Positions 29,612-42,349 of a DNA stretch of 64,000 bases are shown here, piece after piece. Numbering within the stretch: the first letter of the stretch is position 1; each line of letters opens with the position of its first letter. This stretch comes from Stappia sp. 28M-7 (GTDB lineage: Bacteria > Pseudomonadota > Alphaproteobacteria > Rhizobiales > Stappiaceae). The position numbers and the translations under genes were made by a program. The notes under the pieces were generated by a model, which saw nothing but the letters and a program-made list of their open reading frames with translations, made no database searches and was not told the origin of the DNA. The stretch covers positions 4,670,862 to 4,734,861 of the forward strand of contig NZ_JACMIA010000001.1 in assembly GCF_014252955.1 (NCBI RefSeq), given 5' to 3'.

Positions 29612-30031
29612 GTGGGCGAACTGCACCGGCATCGTGAGGTACAGGAAATGCTTCGTTCGGCTGGTTTGAGGCCGACCCGTCAGCGCGTTGCGCTGGCCGA
29701 ACTCCTGTATTCCAGGGGCAACCGGCATATCTCCGCCGAACTCCTGCACGAAGAGGCCGAAGCCGCCAACGTTCCGGTGTCGCTGGCCACCGTCTACAAC
29801 ACGCTGCACCAGTTCACCCAGGCCGGCTTGCTGCGCGAGGTCGCCGTCGAGGGCACAAAGACCTATTTCGACACCAACACCGACGACCACCACCACTTCT
29901 TCATCGAAGGCGACAACAAGGTGGTCGACATTCCCGGGTCCGGCGTGTCGATGGCCCGCCTTCCCGAGGCGCCGGAAGGCATGGAGATCGTCCGCGTCGA
30001 CGTGGTGATCCGCCTGCGCCGCAAGGACTGA
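29612..30031 (+). CDS. irr: Fur-family iron response regulator Irr
   Basis: Haem/iron-responsive transcriptional regulator of the Fur family that represses or activates iron genes in Rhizobiales. 139 residues from a GTG start (29612). LRSAGLRPTRQRVALAELL at 14-32 and VPVSLATVYNTLHQFTQAGLLREV at 54-77 form the winged helix; the HHH at 93-95 (DDHHHFF) is the histidine haem-sensing site described for Bradyrhizobium Irr. The Cys-containing N-terminal haem regulatory motif (GCPW) of Bradyrhizobium is absent, as in many other rhizobial Irr proteins; the upstream frame back to a stop at 29546 contains no such motif. Confidence 0.92.
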   Translation: MGELHRHREVQEMLRSAGLRPTRQRVALAELLYSRGNRHISAELLHEEAEAANVPVSLATVYNTLHQFTQAGLLREVAVEGTKTYFDTNTDDHHHFFIEGDNKVVDIPGSGVSMARLPEAPEGMEIVRVDVVIRLRRKD

Positions 30032-30139
30032 GCCGCGCGGCCTGCCGCTTCCCTCTTGAAATATCCGTGATCTGTGACAGGCCGAACGCGGGCGTGATCG
30101 CCCGCGCATTTGCGTTGTCCGGGGTCTGCCTTGCCCGAT

Positions 30140-30925
30140 CTACGCTGCCGGGCGGCGCGTGTTTTCCGGGCTCTTGCACAGATCGGCGATCAGGCATTTC
30201 TCGCAGTCCGGCTTGCGGGCCTTGCAGATATAGCGGCCATGCAGGATTAGCCAGTGATGGGCGTGCAGCAGGAATTCCGAAGGCACCGCCTTTTCCAGCG
30301 CCTTCTCCACCTCCAGCGGCGTCTTGCCCGGCGCCACTCCGATGCGGTTGCCCAGACGGAAGAGATGCGTGTCGACCGCGATGGTCGGCTGGCCGAAGGC
30401 GATGTTCAGCACCACGTTGGCGGTCTTGCGTCCGACGCCCGGCAGCGTCTCCAGCGCCTCGCGGTCCTGCGGCACTTCGCCGCCGAAGCGGTCGATCAGC
30501 AGCTGCGACAGGGCGATGACGTTCTTCGCCTTGTTGCGGAAGAGCCCGATCGTCTTGATCGCCTCGCGCAGCCGGTCTTCGCCGAGCTCGACCATCTTCT
30601 GCGGCGTGTCGACGGTCTCGAACAACGGTCGCGTCGCCTTGTTGACGCCGACATCCGTCGCCTGCGCCGACAGCGCCACGGCGACCAGCAGCGTGTAGGG
30701 GTTGACGTAGTGCAGCTCGCCGGTCGGCTCCGGATTGGCGGCGTGGAAGCGCGCGAAGATCGCGTAGAGCTCGTCCTTGCTGTAGCGCGGACGTGCCGCG
30801 CGGCGGGGCTTGGCCGCCTTCGGCTTGGCGGTGGCTTTGGTCGCTTTCACGGCCTTTGCGGCCGATGTGCCGGCCTGTAGGGCGGGCTTGCGCGACTTGC
30901 GGGGATCGGGCTGGTTCGCGGTCAT
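30140..30925 (-). CDS. nth: endonuclease III (Nth), DNA glycosylase/AP lyase
   Basis: Base-excision enzyme removing oxidised pyrimidines. About 261 residues from ATG at 30925, with a Lys/Ala-rich leader of about 45 residues before the catalytic domain. Helix-hairpin-helix LPGVGRKTANVVL carries the catalytic Lys, AVDTHLFRLGNRIG the catalytic Asp, and CKARKPDCEKCLIADLC the C-X6-C-X2-C-X5-C [4Fe-4S] ligands. An AGGAGG lies almost against the ATG; ATG at 30949 is an alternative. Divergent from the DUF2244 gene with starts only 22 bp apart. Confidence 0.94.
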   Translation of the reverse strand: MTANQPDPRKSRKPALQAGTSAAKAVKATKATAKPKAAKPRRAARPRYSKDELYAIFARFHAANPEPTGELHYVNPYTLLVAVALSAQATDVGVNKATRPLFETVDTPQKMVELGEDRLREAIKTIGLFRNKAKNVIALSQLLIDRFGGEVPQDREALETLPGVGRKTANVVLNIAFGQPTIAVDTHLFRLGNRIGVAPGKTPLEVEKALEKAVPSEFLLHAHHWLILHGRYICKARKPDCEKCLIADLCKSPENTRRPAA

Positions 30926-30933
30926 TCCTCCTC

Positions 30934-30939
30934 TATAAT
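30934..30939 (+). promoter_or_regulatory. consensus -10 element for the DUF2244 gene
   Basis: A perfect TATAAT lies 8 bp before the ATG at 30948 with no ribosome-binding site between. Transcription would start at or next to the A of the start codon, predicting a leaderless mRNA. No good -35 is visible. Confidence 0.45.
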
Positions 30940-30947
30940 CATCGCTC

Positions 30948-31517
30948 ATGACGAGCGGCAATCCGAAAACCGAGCGGCCCGATCCGCAAGACCTGGCCTC
31001 CGATCCGTTGCATGCGGATCCGGACAGGCCTTTCTTCGCGGCCCTCCTGACGCCCTACCGGTCGCTCGGGCCGGAGGGCTTCCGCATTCTCATGCTGGTG
31101 GTCTGCGCCATCTGCCTGAGCGCCGGCCTGCTGTTCCTGTCGCTCGGCGCCTGGCCGGTTTTCGGCTTTCTCGGCCTCGATATCCTGCTGATTTTCTTCG
31201 CCTTCCGCTGGAACTACCGGGCGGCTCGGGCTTATGAGGAGGTGCAGGTCTCGCGCACCGAAATCCGCATCCGCAAGGTGCTGGCCTCCGGGCGCGAGCA
31301 GCTCTACTCGTGCAACCCGTTCTGGGCGCGCCTGCATGTGCGCGAGGAGGAAGACGAGGGCGTCGTGCGCATCACGCTGACCGCCCGCGACATGTCGGTG
31401 GACATCGGCGGCTTCCTCAATCCGGAAGACCGCACCAGTTTCGCCGGTGCCCTGCGACAGGCGGTGGCACTGGCCCAGGCAGGCGGGCCGAGGCCCGACC
31501 TGCCGGCGACCGCCTGA
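30948..31517 (+). CDS. DUF2244 membrane protein
   Basis: Protein of 189 residues in the alphaproteobacterial DUF2244 family, function unknown. Two adjacent hydrophobic segments (about 47-67 and 69-89: MLVVCAICLSAGLLFLSLGAW, FGFLGLDILLIFFAFRW) precede a cytoplasmic beta-rich domain containing EEVQVSRTEIRIRKV and GGFLNPEDRTSFA. A hydrophilic N-terminus rich in Asp/Pro precedes the anchor. It is divergent from nth; no ribosome site is visible, see the -10 entry. Confidence 0.85.
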   Translation: MTSGNPKTERPDPQDLASDPLHADPDRPFFAALLTPYRSLGPEGFRILMLVVCAICLSAGLLFLSLGAWPVFGFLGLDILLIFFAFRWNYRAARAYEEVQVSRTEIRIRKVLASGREQLYSCNPFWARLHVREEEDEGVVRITLTARDMSVDIGGFLNPEDRTSFAGALRQAVALAQAGGPRPDLPATA

Positions 31518-31560
31518 ACGTCCCTTTCCCGTCTTGCGGCGGCAAGCAGCGGCTGCCGGA

Positions 31561-33369
31561 TCAGAAGATCCGGCAGAACTGCGGCGGCATGCCCGGCCGC
31601 TGCCAGGTGACCGTGTTGCCCGTGCCGGTCAGCGCGTAGCCGCGCCCGACATAGTTCAGCTCGCCGCCGCCGCCCGAGCGGTCGGGCAGCGTTACCGGCG
31701 AGAGGCCGCGCTCGCGCACGGTCGCGGTGCGGCGGTCATTGTCGATCGTCACGTCCAGATAGGCGCCGCTGTCGCAATCGTAGGAGAGTGGCAACACGTC
31801 TCCGGCCGGCGGCAGCGGTTCGGGCGGCAGATATTGCGGCGGCGGCGCCGGTTGGTAGACCGGGCCTGGCTCCGCATCCGCGCGGCCCGGCAGGATCGTG
31901 ACCGTGCGCGTGCCCCCGCCCGCCAGGTAGATGCCGAGGCACCGCCCGCGCAGGTTCGAGACCAGCCAGGGGTGGCCGGCCAGCGTGTCCTGGATCATCC
32001 GTCCGCCCGGCGGCACTTCCGCCTGGGTCTGGCGCAGCCCGTCGAAATCGAGCCAATGCACCACCACCGGCCGGTTGCGGTCGTTGACGAAGATCATCCG
32101 CGCGGGCTGGTCGCTGGGCACCGAGGTGATCTCGCCTTCCTCGAAGCAGCTGATGCTGCCGGCCCCGCCCGCCACCGGCAGGCCGCGCGTCATCTCTGGC
32201 GCAGGCACCGCCATGACCGGCGCCGGCGTGGCGCAGGCCTGCTGGAAGCTGCGCACCGGCTGGGCGCTGCCCGACAGCGACACCCGGTAGCGCCAGTTGC
32301 CGGAAATGCCCACGTCCAGCGTCTCGCCGCGGATCATGCCGGTCCAGATCGGATCGTCCGCCGCCAGCGTCACCACCGGCTCGGACTGGCCGGCCTCGTT
32401 GTTGGCGCTGGACCCGCGCCCCGTATAGGTGCGCGATACGTCGCGGGCCGACAGCTGGACGGAAACCTGCTGGTTCTCGACAAGCGGGTCCGCGGTCGCG
32501 GCGAGCTGCATCTCGATGCGGTTGGAGCCGCGCCGGCAGCTGGCGCGGAGCGCCCGGTCGTCGGTCTGGCGCTGGCCGTAGACCAGCTGCAGCTGGTCGC
32601 CGCCGAGATCCTCGACATACCAGGTCCGTCCCTCGAACAGCGGCAGTTCCTGCGGCACGCCGGCCTGGCTCTGCGGCTGATCCGCATCGCGGGCCTCGTC
32701 GCGGCCGGGGCTCTCGCTCGCCCGGGCCGTCGCTGCAGCCTCGTCCTGCTGTCCTTGGGCGTCCTCGGCGGCGGTTGTGCGGGTCTCTGCGGTGCCCCGC
32801 GCGTCGTCGCGGCTGCCCCGCAGGCCGTCGTCCCCGCTCCCGTCGACGGACGGGCGCCGGATGCCGCCCGAACGCGGCGGCGCGCTCGGCCCCTGCCCGG
32901 ACGGAACCGCCTGGCGCACGCCGTTTCCGCCTGCATCGGCCTGGCGGGATGTCGCGCCCTTCGTGGCCAACGTCACCTTCCAGTCACCGCAGATGTCGAC
33001 GTCGTCGCGCAGGATCCGCCCGTCGGCGAGCACCAGCCGCAGCGAGCGCCGGCAGTCGATCTGACCGTCGTTCTTGGCGTCTCCCTCGACCTCCACGAAA
33101 ACGCGCGCCTGCGAGCGGCGGCGCACCTGCATCGCCTGGCCGTCCATCTGCACTTCGCGGATCGCGGTGTCGTCGTCGGTCTGGATCATCACCAGCCGGC
33201 GCTGCACGCGCGGGCTGGACTGGCCGCCGGCCTCCTGTCCGCTGCCTTGCGCATGGACCGGCAGCGGCGGCAGCGCGGCGGCGATCAGCGCCGTCAGGCC
33301 GGCGGCAAGGGCCGTCCTGGCGAGGCGGCGGGTCGCGGGCAGGCAGGCAGCGGGGCGAAACTGGTGCAT
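31561..33369 (-). CDS. secreted protein with a VHL beta-like domain and a C-terminal MliC-like domain
   Basis: Exported 602-residue protein with no overall family known to me. Signal peptide 1-40 (hydrophobic LAAGLTALIAAALPPLPVHA). Residues 57-135 form a beta-rich segment with Cys106/Cys127; 140-240 is a low-complexity Gly/Ser/Asp/Gln/Ala linker; 245-380 another beta-rich region. Residues about 408-485 read like the von Hippel-Lindau beta domain (RMIFVND.., VVHWLDFDG, VPPGGRMIQDT, GHPWLV). After a Pro-rich linker, 524-600 resemble MliC/PliC C-type lysozyme inhibitors (PLSYDCDSGAYLDVTIDND, ending in a Cys). Start ATG at 33369 is set by the signal peptide. A periplasmic or surface role is inferred; no reaction is proposed. 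Confidence 0.8.
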   Translation of the reverse strand: MHQFRPAACLPATRRLARTALAAGLTALIAAALPPLPVHAQGSGQEAGGQSSPRVQRRLVMIQTDDDTAIREVQMDGQAMQVRRRSQARVFVEVEGDAKNDGQIDCRRSLRLVLADGRILRDDVDICGDWKVTLATKGATSRQADAGGNGVRQAVPSGQGPSAPPRSGGIRRPSVDGSGDDGLRGSRDDARGTAETRTTAAEDAQGQQDEAAATARASESPGRDEARDADQPQSQAGVPQELPLFEGRTWYVEDLGGDQLQLVYGQRQTDDRALRASCRRGSNRIEMQLAATADPLVENQQVSVQLSARDVSRTYTGRGSSANNEAGQSEPVVTLAADDPIWTGMIRGETLDVGISGNWRYRVSLSGSAQPVRSFQQACATPAPVMAVPAPEMTRGLPVAGGAGSISCFEEGEITSVPSDQPARMIFVNDRNRPVVVHWLDFDGLRQTQAEVPPGGRMIQDTLAGHPWLVSNLRGRCLGIYLAGGGTRTVTILPGRADAEPGPVYQPAPPPQYLPPEPLPPAGDVLPLSYDCDSGAYLDVTIDNDRRTATVRERGLSPVTLPDRSGGGGELNYVGRGYALTGTGNTVTWQRPGMPPQFCRIF

Positions 33370-33538
33370 CGGCAGGTCCGTGTCTTTCTTCGCAATCGGC
33401 GCCGGGCGCCGTTCAACGCCGCACAGTGGCCCGCGTTTTTGACCGAAGCAAGACGGGCCGTCCTGGCCCGGCCGTCGCAAATCGGGTGGCGATGCGTTTC
33501 TCTCGCGACTAGGCTCCCGGGTTCATGACGAGGGTCGC

Positions 33539-34492
33539 ATGAGCGGCCGGACAGCGAGCGTGACGGGAGATCCGGCAATGACGGTGATGCGCAACATGGA
33601 CGAGGCCCTGCCGGCGGTGCCTGCGGCCAGCCTCCCCGAGGCGGCGAAGGACTACGACACCGTCCGCCGCACCCTCAAGGTGATCACCGAGACCTGGCGC
33701 GACCAGCCGGCGCTGGAGACCCTGGCGGCGGAAGCGGGCCTCGACCCGATCCAGCTGCAGCGGGTGTTCTCGCGCTGGGCCGGCATCACGCCGAAACAGT
33801 TCATCCAGGCGATCACCCTCGACCATGCCCGCGCCCTGCTGCGCCAGTCGGCCACTGTGCTCGACACCAGCTACGAGGTCGGCCTGTCGGGGCCTGCCCG
33901 CCTGCACGATCTCTTCGTCACCCACGAGGCGATGACCCCCGGCGTCTACCGGGCGCGCGGCGAGGGCGTCGAGATCCGCTACGGCTTTCACCCCTCGCCC
34001 TTTGGCCTCGCGCTTGTCATGGCAACGGAGCACGGCCTTGCCGGCCTTGCCTTTGCCGATCCGGGCGAGGAGCGCGCCGCGCTGGAGGACATGACCGGCC
34101 GCTGGCCGCGCGCTGCCTATATCGAGGACACGGCCTTCACCGCGCCGATGGCGCAGCGCATCTTCGCGCCCTCGCAATGGTCGGCAGAGCAGCCCTTGCG
34201 GGTGGTGCTGATCGGCACGGATTTCGAGATCCGCGTCTGGGAGACCCTGCTGCGCATCCCGCTCGGCCGTGCCACCACCTATCGCGACATCGCCGAGCGG
34301 CTGGGCAAGCCGACCGCCTCGCGCGCCGTCGGCCGGGCGGTCGGGCGCAATCCGATCTCCTTCGTGGTGCCCTGCCACCGGGTGCTCGGCAGCACCGGAA
34401 AGCTTTGCGGCTACCATTGGGGCCTGACGCGCAAGCGCGCGATCCTCGGCTGGGAGGCCGGGCTCGCCGGCCCCGTGCTGGAAAGCGTGTAA
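33539..34492 (+). CDS. Ada-like bifunctional AraC-type regulator / methylated-DNA-[protein]-cysteine methyltransferase
   Basis: 317-residue protein joining an AraC-type helix-turn-helix (about 50-140) to an O6-alkylguanine-DNA alkyltransferase domain with the suicide Cys279 in PCHRV (277-281) and GYHWGLTRKRAILGWE. It repairs O6-methylguanine by taking the alkyl group; the AraC part suggests self-regulation. The N-terminal Ada zinc/phosphotriester domain is missing, so it is the short Ada form common in rhizobia. ATG at 33539 follows CGAGGGTCGC. Convergent with mutS (7 bp apart), so two DNA-repair genes meet here. Confidence 0.9.
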   Translation: MSGRTASVTGDPAMTVMRNMDEALPAVPAASLPEAAKDYDTVRRTLKVITETWRDQPALETLAAEAGLDPIQLQRVFSRWAGITPKQFIQAITLDHARALLRQSATVLDTSYEVGLSGPARLHDLFVTHEAMTPGVYRARGEGVEIRYGFHPSPFGLALVMATEHGLAGLAFADPGEERAALEDMTGRWPRAAYIEDTAFTAPMAQRIFAPSQWSAEQPLRVVLIGTDFEIRVWETLLRIPLGRATTYRDIAERLGKPTASRAVGRAVGRNPISFVVPCHRVLGSTGKLCGYHWGLTRKRAILGWEAGLAGPVLESV

Positions 34493-34499
34493 AGGCGGC

Positions 34500-37280
34500 T
34501 CAGGTCTTTTTGCGCGCCTGTTTCAGCTTGTAGAGCGCCTCCAGCGCCGCGCGCGGCGTCAGGTCGTCCGGGTCGATGGCATCCAGCGCCTCCAGCACCG
34601 GATCGGGCGCGGCTTTTGCGGCCGGGGCGCTCGGCCTCGGCGCTGCGGCGGCGAACAGCGGCAGGTCGTCGATCAGCTGCTCGCCCGGCGCGCGCCGATC
34701 CTGTTCTTCCAGCTGCGCCAGCACCGCCCTCGCCCGCTCGATCACCACCGACGGCAGGCCGGCGAGCTTCGCCACCTGGATGCCGTAGGACCGGTCGGCG
34801 GCGCCGGCGACGATCTCGTGCAGGAACACCACGTCTCCCTGCCATTCGCGCACCCGTACCGTGGCGTTGGTCAGCCGCGGCAGCCGGCCCGACAGGGCGG
34901 TCAGCTCGTGATAGTGGGTGGCGAACAGCGCTCGCGAGCGGTTCACCTCGTGCAGGTGCTCGATCGCCGCCCAGGCGATGGACAGCCCGTCGAAGGTCGA
35001 TGTGCCGCGGCCGATCTCGTCGAGGATCACCAGCGCCCGCGCGCCCGCCTGGTTGAGGATCGCCGCCGTCTCGACCATCTCCACCATGAAGGTCGAGCGT
35101 CCGCGCGCCAGGTCGTCCGCTGCGCCGACGCGCGAGAACAGCCGGTCGACCACGCCGATGCGGGCCGAGACCGCCGGCACGAAGGCGCCCATCTGCGCCA
35201 GGATGGCGATCAGCGCATTCTGCCGCAGGAAGGTCGACTTACCGGCCATGTTGGGACCGGTGATCAGCCAGATGCGGCCGCCCGCCTCGCCCTCGCTCGG
35301 CCCCAGATCCGCATCGTTCGCAACGAAGCTCCCGCCGCCCTCGCGCTTCAGCGCCTGTTCGACGACCGGATGCCGGCCGCCGCGAATGTCGAAGGCCAGG
35401 CTGTCGTCGACCACCGGCCGGCACTGGTTCTCCGCCTCGGCCAGATGCGCAAGGCCCGCCGCAACGTCCAGCACCGCCAGCCCGTCGGCGGCGCCCTTGA
35501 TGGCCTCGCCCGCCTCGATCACCGCCTCGCACAGCCGGCGGAACACTTCGCTTTCCAGCGCCAGCGCCCGCCCGGCCGCATTGGCGATGCGGCTTTCCAG
35601 ATCGGCGAGTTCGGTGGTGGTGAAGCGCATCGCCCCGGCCATCGTCTGCCGGTGGATGAAGCGCGCCGGATCGGCGGTCAGCTTCTCCGCATGGGTTGCC
35701 GGCACCTCGATGAACCAGCCCAGCACGTTGTTGTGCTTGATCTTCAGCGCCCGGATCGCCAGCTCGTCGGTCAGCGCGCCCTGCAGCTGGGCGATCACCT
35801 TGCGGCTGTCGTCGCGCAGCCGCCGCACCTCGTCGAGATCGGCAAGATATCCCTCGGCAACGAAGCCGCCGTCGCGGGCAAGCAGCGGCGGCTCGTCCAC
35901 CAGCGCCCGCTCCAGCTCGCCGGCAAGCTCGGCCGGGGCCGCCGCGATCCGCGCCAGCGCCGCGCCCAGCTCCTCGCCCTCGCCGCTTGCGTCAGCGAAG
36001 AGGCCGGCGATGTCGCGTGCCGCACCCAGGCCGCTGGCGATGGCCAGCAGGTCGCGCGGACCGCCGCGCTGCATGGCGATGCGCGACAATGCGCGCGCCA
36101 TGTCGGGCACGGCCTTGAGGCTTTCGCGCAGCCGCTCGCGCAGGTAGGTGTCGCCGACCAGCCGCGCCACCGCATCCTGCCGCTTGCGGATCTCCTCCAC
36201 CTCCGTCAGCGGCCCGGCCAGCCGGGCGGCCAGCAGCCGCGAGCCGGGGCCCGAGACGGTGCGGTCGATCACCGACAGCAGCGATCCGGCGCGGTCTCCG
36301 GCGAGCGTGCGCATCAGCTCCAGGTTCGCCCGCGTCGCCGGGTCGATCAGCATGCGCCGCGAGGTCGCCTCGTGCGAGGGCGGGTCGAGCGGCGGGCGCT
36401 CGCCATATTGCGTGCGCTCCACATAGGCGATGGCGGCGGCCGCCGCCGTCATCTCCAGCCGCGAGAAGGTTCCGAAGGCCTCCGGCGTCGCCACGCCGTA
36501 ATAGCGGGCCAGCCGATCGCTGGCGGTCGCCCCGTCGAACAGGCTGCGCGGCACCGGCGACAGCGCCGCCCCGGTCTCGGTGAGCTGCCGGCGCAGCTCC
36601 GCATCGTCGAGCAGCACGTCTGCGACGATGATCTCGCGCGGGTCGATGCGGGCAAGGTCCCCGGCCAGCTGCCGCGCATCGCTGGTGGCGACGCGGAAGG
36701 CGCCGGTGGAAATGTCGGCCCAGGCGAGGCCGTAGCTCGCCTCGTCCTCCAGCGATCCGGTGCGCGCCCGTGCCAGCGTCAGCAGGAAGTTGTTGCGCGC
36801 CGCCTCCAGCAGCCGGTCCTCGGTCAGCGTGCCCGGCGTCACCAGCCGCACCACTTCCCGCCGCACCACGGACTTGGAGCCGCGCTTCTTCGCCTCCGCC
36901 GGATCCTCGGTCTGCTCGCATACCGCGACGCGGAAGCCGAGCGAGATCAGCTTCTGCAGATAGTCGTCGGCCGCATGCACCGGCACACCGCACATGGGGA
37001 TGTCCTCGCCCAGGTGCTTGCCGCGCTTGGTCAGCGTGATGCCCAGTGCCCGCGAGGCCTCTTCCGCGTCCTGGAAGAACAGCTCGTAGAAATCGCCCAT
37101 GCGGTAGAACAGCAGGCAATCGGGATTGGCCGTCTTGATCTCCACATATTGCGCCATCATCGGCGTCATCGCGGAGAGGTCCGGCGCGGGGGACGTTGCG
37201 CCGGAGCGCTCCGGCGCCGAGGCGTCGTCGCCCTCGTGGAGCTGTGCTGTCGTGTGGGATATCTGCATGTCGTCGGCCAT
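34500..37280 (-). CDS. mutS: DNA mismatch repair ATPase MutS
   Basis: Recognises mispaired bases and starts methyl-independent or -directed repair. From ATG at 37280 it has 926 residues, including an N-terminal extension before [28 protein letters not shown], the mismatch-recognition domain with the F-x-E motif inside the last part (FYEL). ATPase motifs: [34 protein letters not shown] and the THYHEL block. The C-terminus ends KLKQARKKT. It is divergent from maeB with about 170 bp between starts, a pairing recurrent in Rhizobiales. Confidence 0.95.
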   Translation of the reverse strand: MADDMQISHTTAQLHEGDDASAPERSGATSPAPDLSAMTPMMAQYVEIKTANPDCLLFYRMGDFYELFFQDAEEASRALGITLTKRGKHLGEDIPMCGVPVHAADDYLQKLISLGFRVAVCEQTEDPAEAKKRGSKSVVRREVVRLVTPGTLTEDRLLEAARNNFLLTLARARTGSLEDEASYGLAWADISTGAFRVATSDARQLAGDLARIDPREIIVADVLLDDAELRRQLTETGAALSPVPRSLFDGATASDRLARYYGVATPEAFGTFSRLEMTAAAAAIAYVERTQYGERPPLDPPSHEATSRRMLIDPATRANLELMRTLAGDRAGSLLSVIDRTVSGPGSRLLAARLAGPLTEVEEIRKRQDAVARLVGDTYLRERLRESLKAVPDMARALSRIAMQRGGPRDLLAIASGLGAARDIAGLFADASGEGEELGAALARIAAAPAELAGELERALVDEPPLLARDGGFVAEGYLADLDEVRRLRDDSRKVIAQLQGALTDELAIRALKIKHNNVLGWFIEVPATHAEKLTADPARFIHRQTMAGAMRFTTTELADLESRIANAAGRALALESEVFRRLCEAVIEAGEAIKGAADGLAVLDVAAGLAHLAEAENQCRPVVDDSLAFDIRGGRHPVVEQALKREGGGSFVANDADLGPSEGEAGGRIWLITGPNMAGKSTFLRQNALIAILAQMGAFVPAVSARIGVVDRLFSRVGAADDLARGRSTFMVEMVETAAILNQAGARALVILDEIGRGTSTFDGLSIAWAAIEHLHEVNRSRALFATHYHELTALSGRLPRLTNATVRVREWQGDVVFLHEIVAGAADRSYGIQVAKLAGLPSVVIERARAVLAQLEEQDRRAPGEQLIDDLPLFAAAAPRPSAPAAKAAPDPVLEALDAIDPDDLTPRAALEALYKLKQARKKT

Positions 37281-37378
37281 GCGGCAGACCCTAATGCGGC
37301 GGCGTGCGGGACGGAAGAGCCCGCGGACCTGCCTGCGCAGATCCTCCCCGGTTTCCGTCGCCGTGGGGCCCACCCGGC

Positions 37379-37407
37379 TTGAGCCTTGAATTCTCCGGGG
37401 ATATGGT
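37379..37407 (+). promoter_or_regulatory. putative sigma-70 promoter of maeB
   Basis: TTGAGC (37379-37384), 17-bp spacer, TATGGT (37402-37407), 44 bp before the maeB ATG. Spacing is optimal; the -10 is a moderate match. Confidence 0.4.
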
Positions 37408-37451
37408 CTCCGTCCGCCGCGGTGACGGCGCAATGATTTGGAGGAAACCAC

Positions 37452-39734
<2,283 letters not shown>

Positions 39735-39743
39735 GAGAAGGGT

Positions 39744-39778
39744 GTCGCCCCTCCATCCACGCTGGAGAGAGGGGCGAC
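39744..39778 (+). terminator. hairpin terminator after maeB
   Basis: GTCGCCCCTC (39744-39753) and GAGGGGCGAC (39769-39778), perfect 10-bp stem, with a CTCCA/TGGAG extension inside. The tail TATTGTCG is only weakly U-rich. It lies between convergent maeB and the DUF1508 gene. Confidence 0.65.
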
Positions 39779-39786
39779 TATTGTCG

Positions 39787-39996
39787 TTAGACCGAGTGCA
39801 TCAGATGATCGGGAACATAGACAGGGCTCGAATAAGAGCTCTTCATGATCTCGATCCCGCGCTCGCAGTCTGCTCGGCGCTTGTAACCTTCGCTGCTGAC
39901 AGCGATGGTAAGGCCGTTCGAGGCTGCATATGACCAGCGCCATTCTCCGGCCTGGTCCTTATACATCCAGTAAGAAGGGAACTTTCTGGTTGTCAT
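39787..39996 (-). CDS. small YegP/DUF1508-family protein
   Basis: A 69-residue protein with a single DUF1508 (YegP-like) repeat: [45 protein letters not shown]. The family is small, widespread and of unknown function; I recall roles in stress or antibiotic persistence being suggested only loosely. ATG at 39996 has a textbook AAAGGAG 7 bp upstream, which fixes the start. Its flanks (39780-40370) are clearly less GC-rich than the neighbourhood, and the gene sits where maeB and trpF meet, so it may be an acquired passenger. Confidence 0.82.
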   Translation of the reverse strand: MTTRKFPSYWMYKDQAGEWRWSYAASNGLTIAVSSEGYKRRADCERGIEIMKSSYSSPVYVPDHLMHSV

Positions 39997-40369
39997 TCTC
40001 AACTCCTTTCGCCTCGGGAGGACGAAGAGCTGGACTTGACCGCAGCGCGTCTTTGGAACAATAGTTCCTAGTCGCAAGACGACTGCCCCCGCGTCCAGCA
40101 TCAATTGATGCGGGAGTTGAATGTGGAGCCGCCAAGCACTGGTACTGCTGGCGGCTCCGTCATTTCAACTAGGCTGTATCATGGATTCCTCTAGTGTGCC
40201 GCGGAGTCAACCGCCCACATCTTTAGAGATATATTCCTATTGTTCACAATGGTTTAGCCTATGGATTAAGCTGCTGGTAGAGAGACGAGGTTGCAGGACT
40301 CTTGCTAATCTTAACGAATTCTTAGGGAATCACTTGATTCGCGTAGGCTGGGTAAGGGAAGACTCTAGG
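39997..40369. other. low-GC intergenic region with palindromes upstream of trpF
   Basis: About 370 bp with no credible gene. It contains the perfect 14-bp palindrome GCATCAATTGATGC (40098-40111), a 10-bp hairpin GGAGCCGCCA/TGGCGGCTCC (40125-40134, 40149-40158) and, from 40165 to 40345, an AT-rich tract without recognisable features. The trpF promoter presumably lies in it. Confidence 0.5.
40125..40158. terminator. hairpin upstream of trpF
   Basis: GGAGCCGCCA (40125-40134) and TGGCGGCTCC (40149-40158), a perfect 10-bp stem with a 14-nt loop, followed by GTCATTTC. It could be a leftover terminator of a lost gene or a trpF leader structure. Confidence 0.5.
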
Positions 40370-41052
40370 GTGCCAAATCTCGTCAAGATCTGCGGTCTGT
40401 CGACCGAAGAGACGCTCGATACCGCGCTTGAGGCCGGGGCCGACATGATCGGCCTCGTCTTCTTCGAAAAGAGCCCGCGAAACGTGTCGATGGAGGCTGC
40501 CACGCGGCTTGCCGGGCGCGCGCGGGGCCGGGCGGAGATCGTGGTGCTGACGGTCGATGCGGACGATGCGCTGGTGGAGGCCATCGTCTCGGCCGTGCGG
40601 CCCGACTGGCTGCAGCTGCACGGGCACGAGAGCCCGGCGCGCTGCGCGGAGCTGAAGGCGCGGCACGGCATCAGGATCATGAAGGCGCTGGGGATCTCGG
40701 CGGCTGAGGACCTTGCAGCGGCCGCGCCCTATGTAGCCCATGTCGACCGGCTGCTCTTCGATGCCAAGCCGCCGAAGGGTGCGGTGCTGCCGGGCGGCAA
40801 CGGCGTCAGCTTCGACTGGCGCCTGCTCAAGGGCCTTGACCTCGGCGTTCCGCTCATGCTTTCCGGTGGGCTGGATGCCGCGACGGTCGGCGAGGCGGTC
40901 CGCATCGGCGGGATCCGCGACGTCGACGTCTCCTCGGGCGTGGAGCGCGCGCGGGGCGTCAAGGACACGGAACTCATCAGGGCGTTCGTCGCGGCTGCAC
41001 GCCGGGCGGTGCCGGGAGCGGCGTCTGACGCCGCCGAACAGGGACGCAGCGC

Positions 41053-41056
<4 letters not shown>
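40370..41056 (+). CDS. trpF: phosphoribosylanthranilate isomerase TrpF
   Basis: Converts PRA to CdRP in tryptophan synthesis. 228 residues from a GTG start at 40370 (AAGGGAAG about 9 bp upstream). [35 protein letters not shown] at 5-39 carries the catalytic Cys8; [27 protein letters not shown] and [14 protein letters not shown] follow. The GTG start is preferred because in-frame sequence above it (to 40121) reads through the AT-rich gap and does not match the family. The stop overlaps the trpB ATG. Confidence 0.93.
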
Positions 41057-42267
<1,211 letters not shown>

Positions 42268-42293
42268 GCCCTCTTGGGCGACCCTTGAAAAAA

Positions 42294-42324
42294 GGCCCCG
42301 GCGATCTCCTCGCCGGGGCCTTTT
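42294..42324 (+). terminator. strong intrinsic terminator after trpB
   Basis: GGCCCCGGCGA (42294-42304) and TCGCCGGGGCC (42310-42320), perfect 11-bp stem, 5-nt loop, flanked by an A-run and followed by TTTTGT. It lies between convergent trpB and the XRE-cupin regulator gene and can act both ways. Confidence 0.9.
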
Positions 42325-42349
42325 GTATGTCCGCTCGGTTGGCGCCTTC

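Noticed and set aside
34818..37382. 854-codon open frame on the + strand opposite mutS
   Set aside because: Arg/Gln/Ala-rich translation without domains; it mirrors mutS in a GC-rich genome where antisense frames stay open by codon bias.
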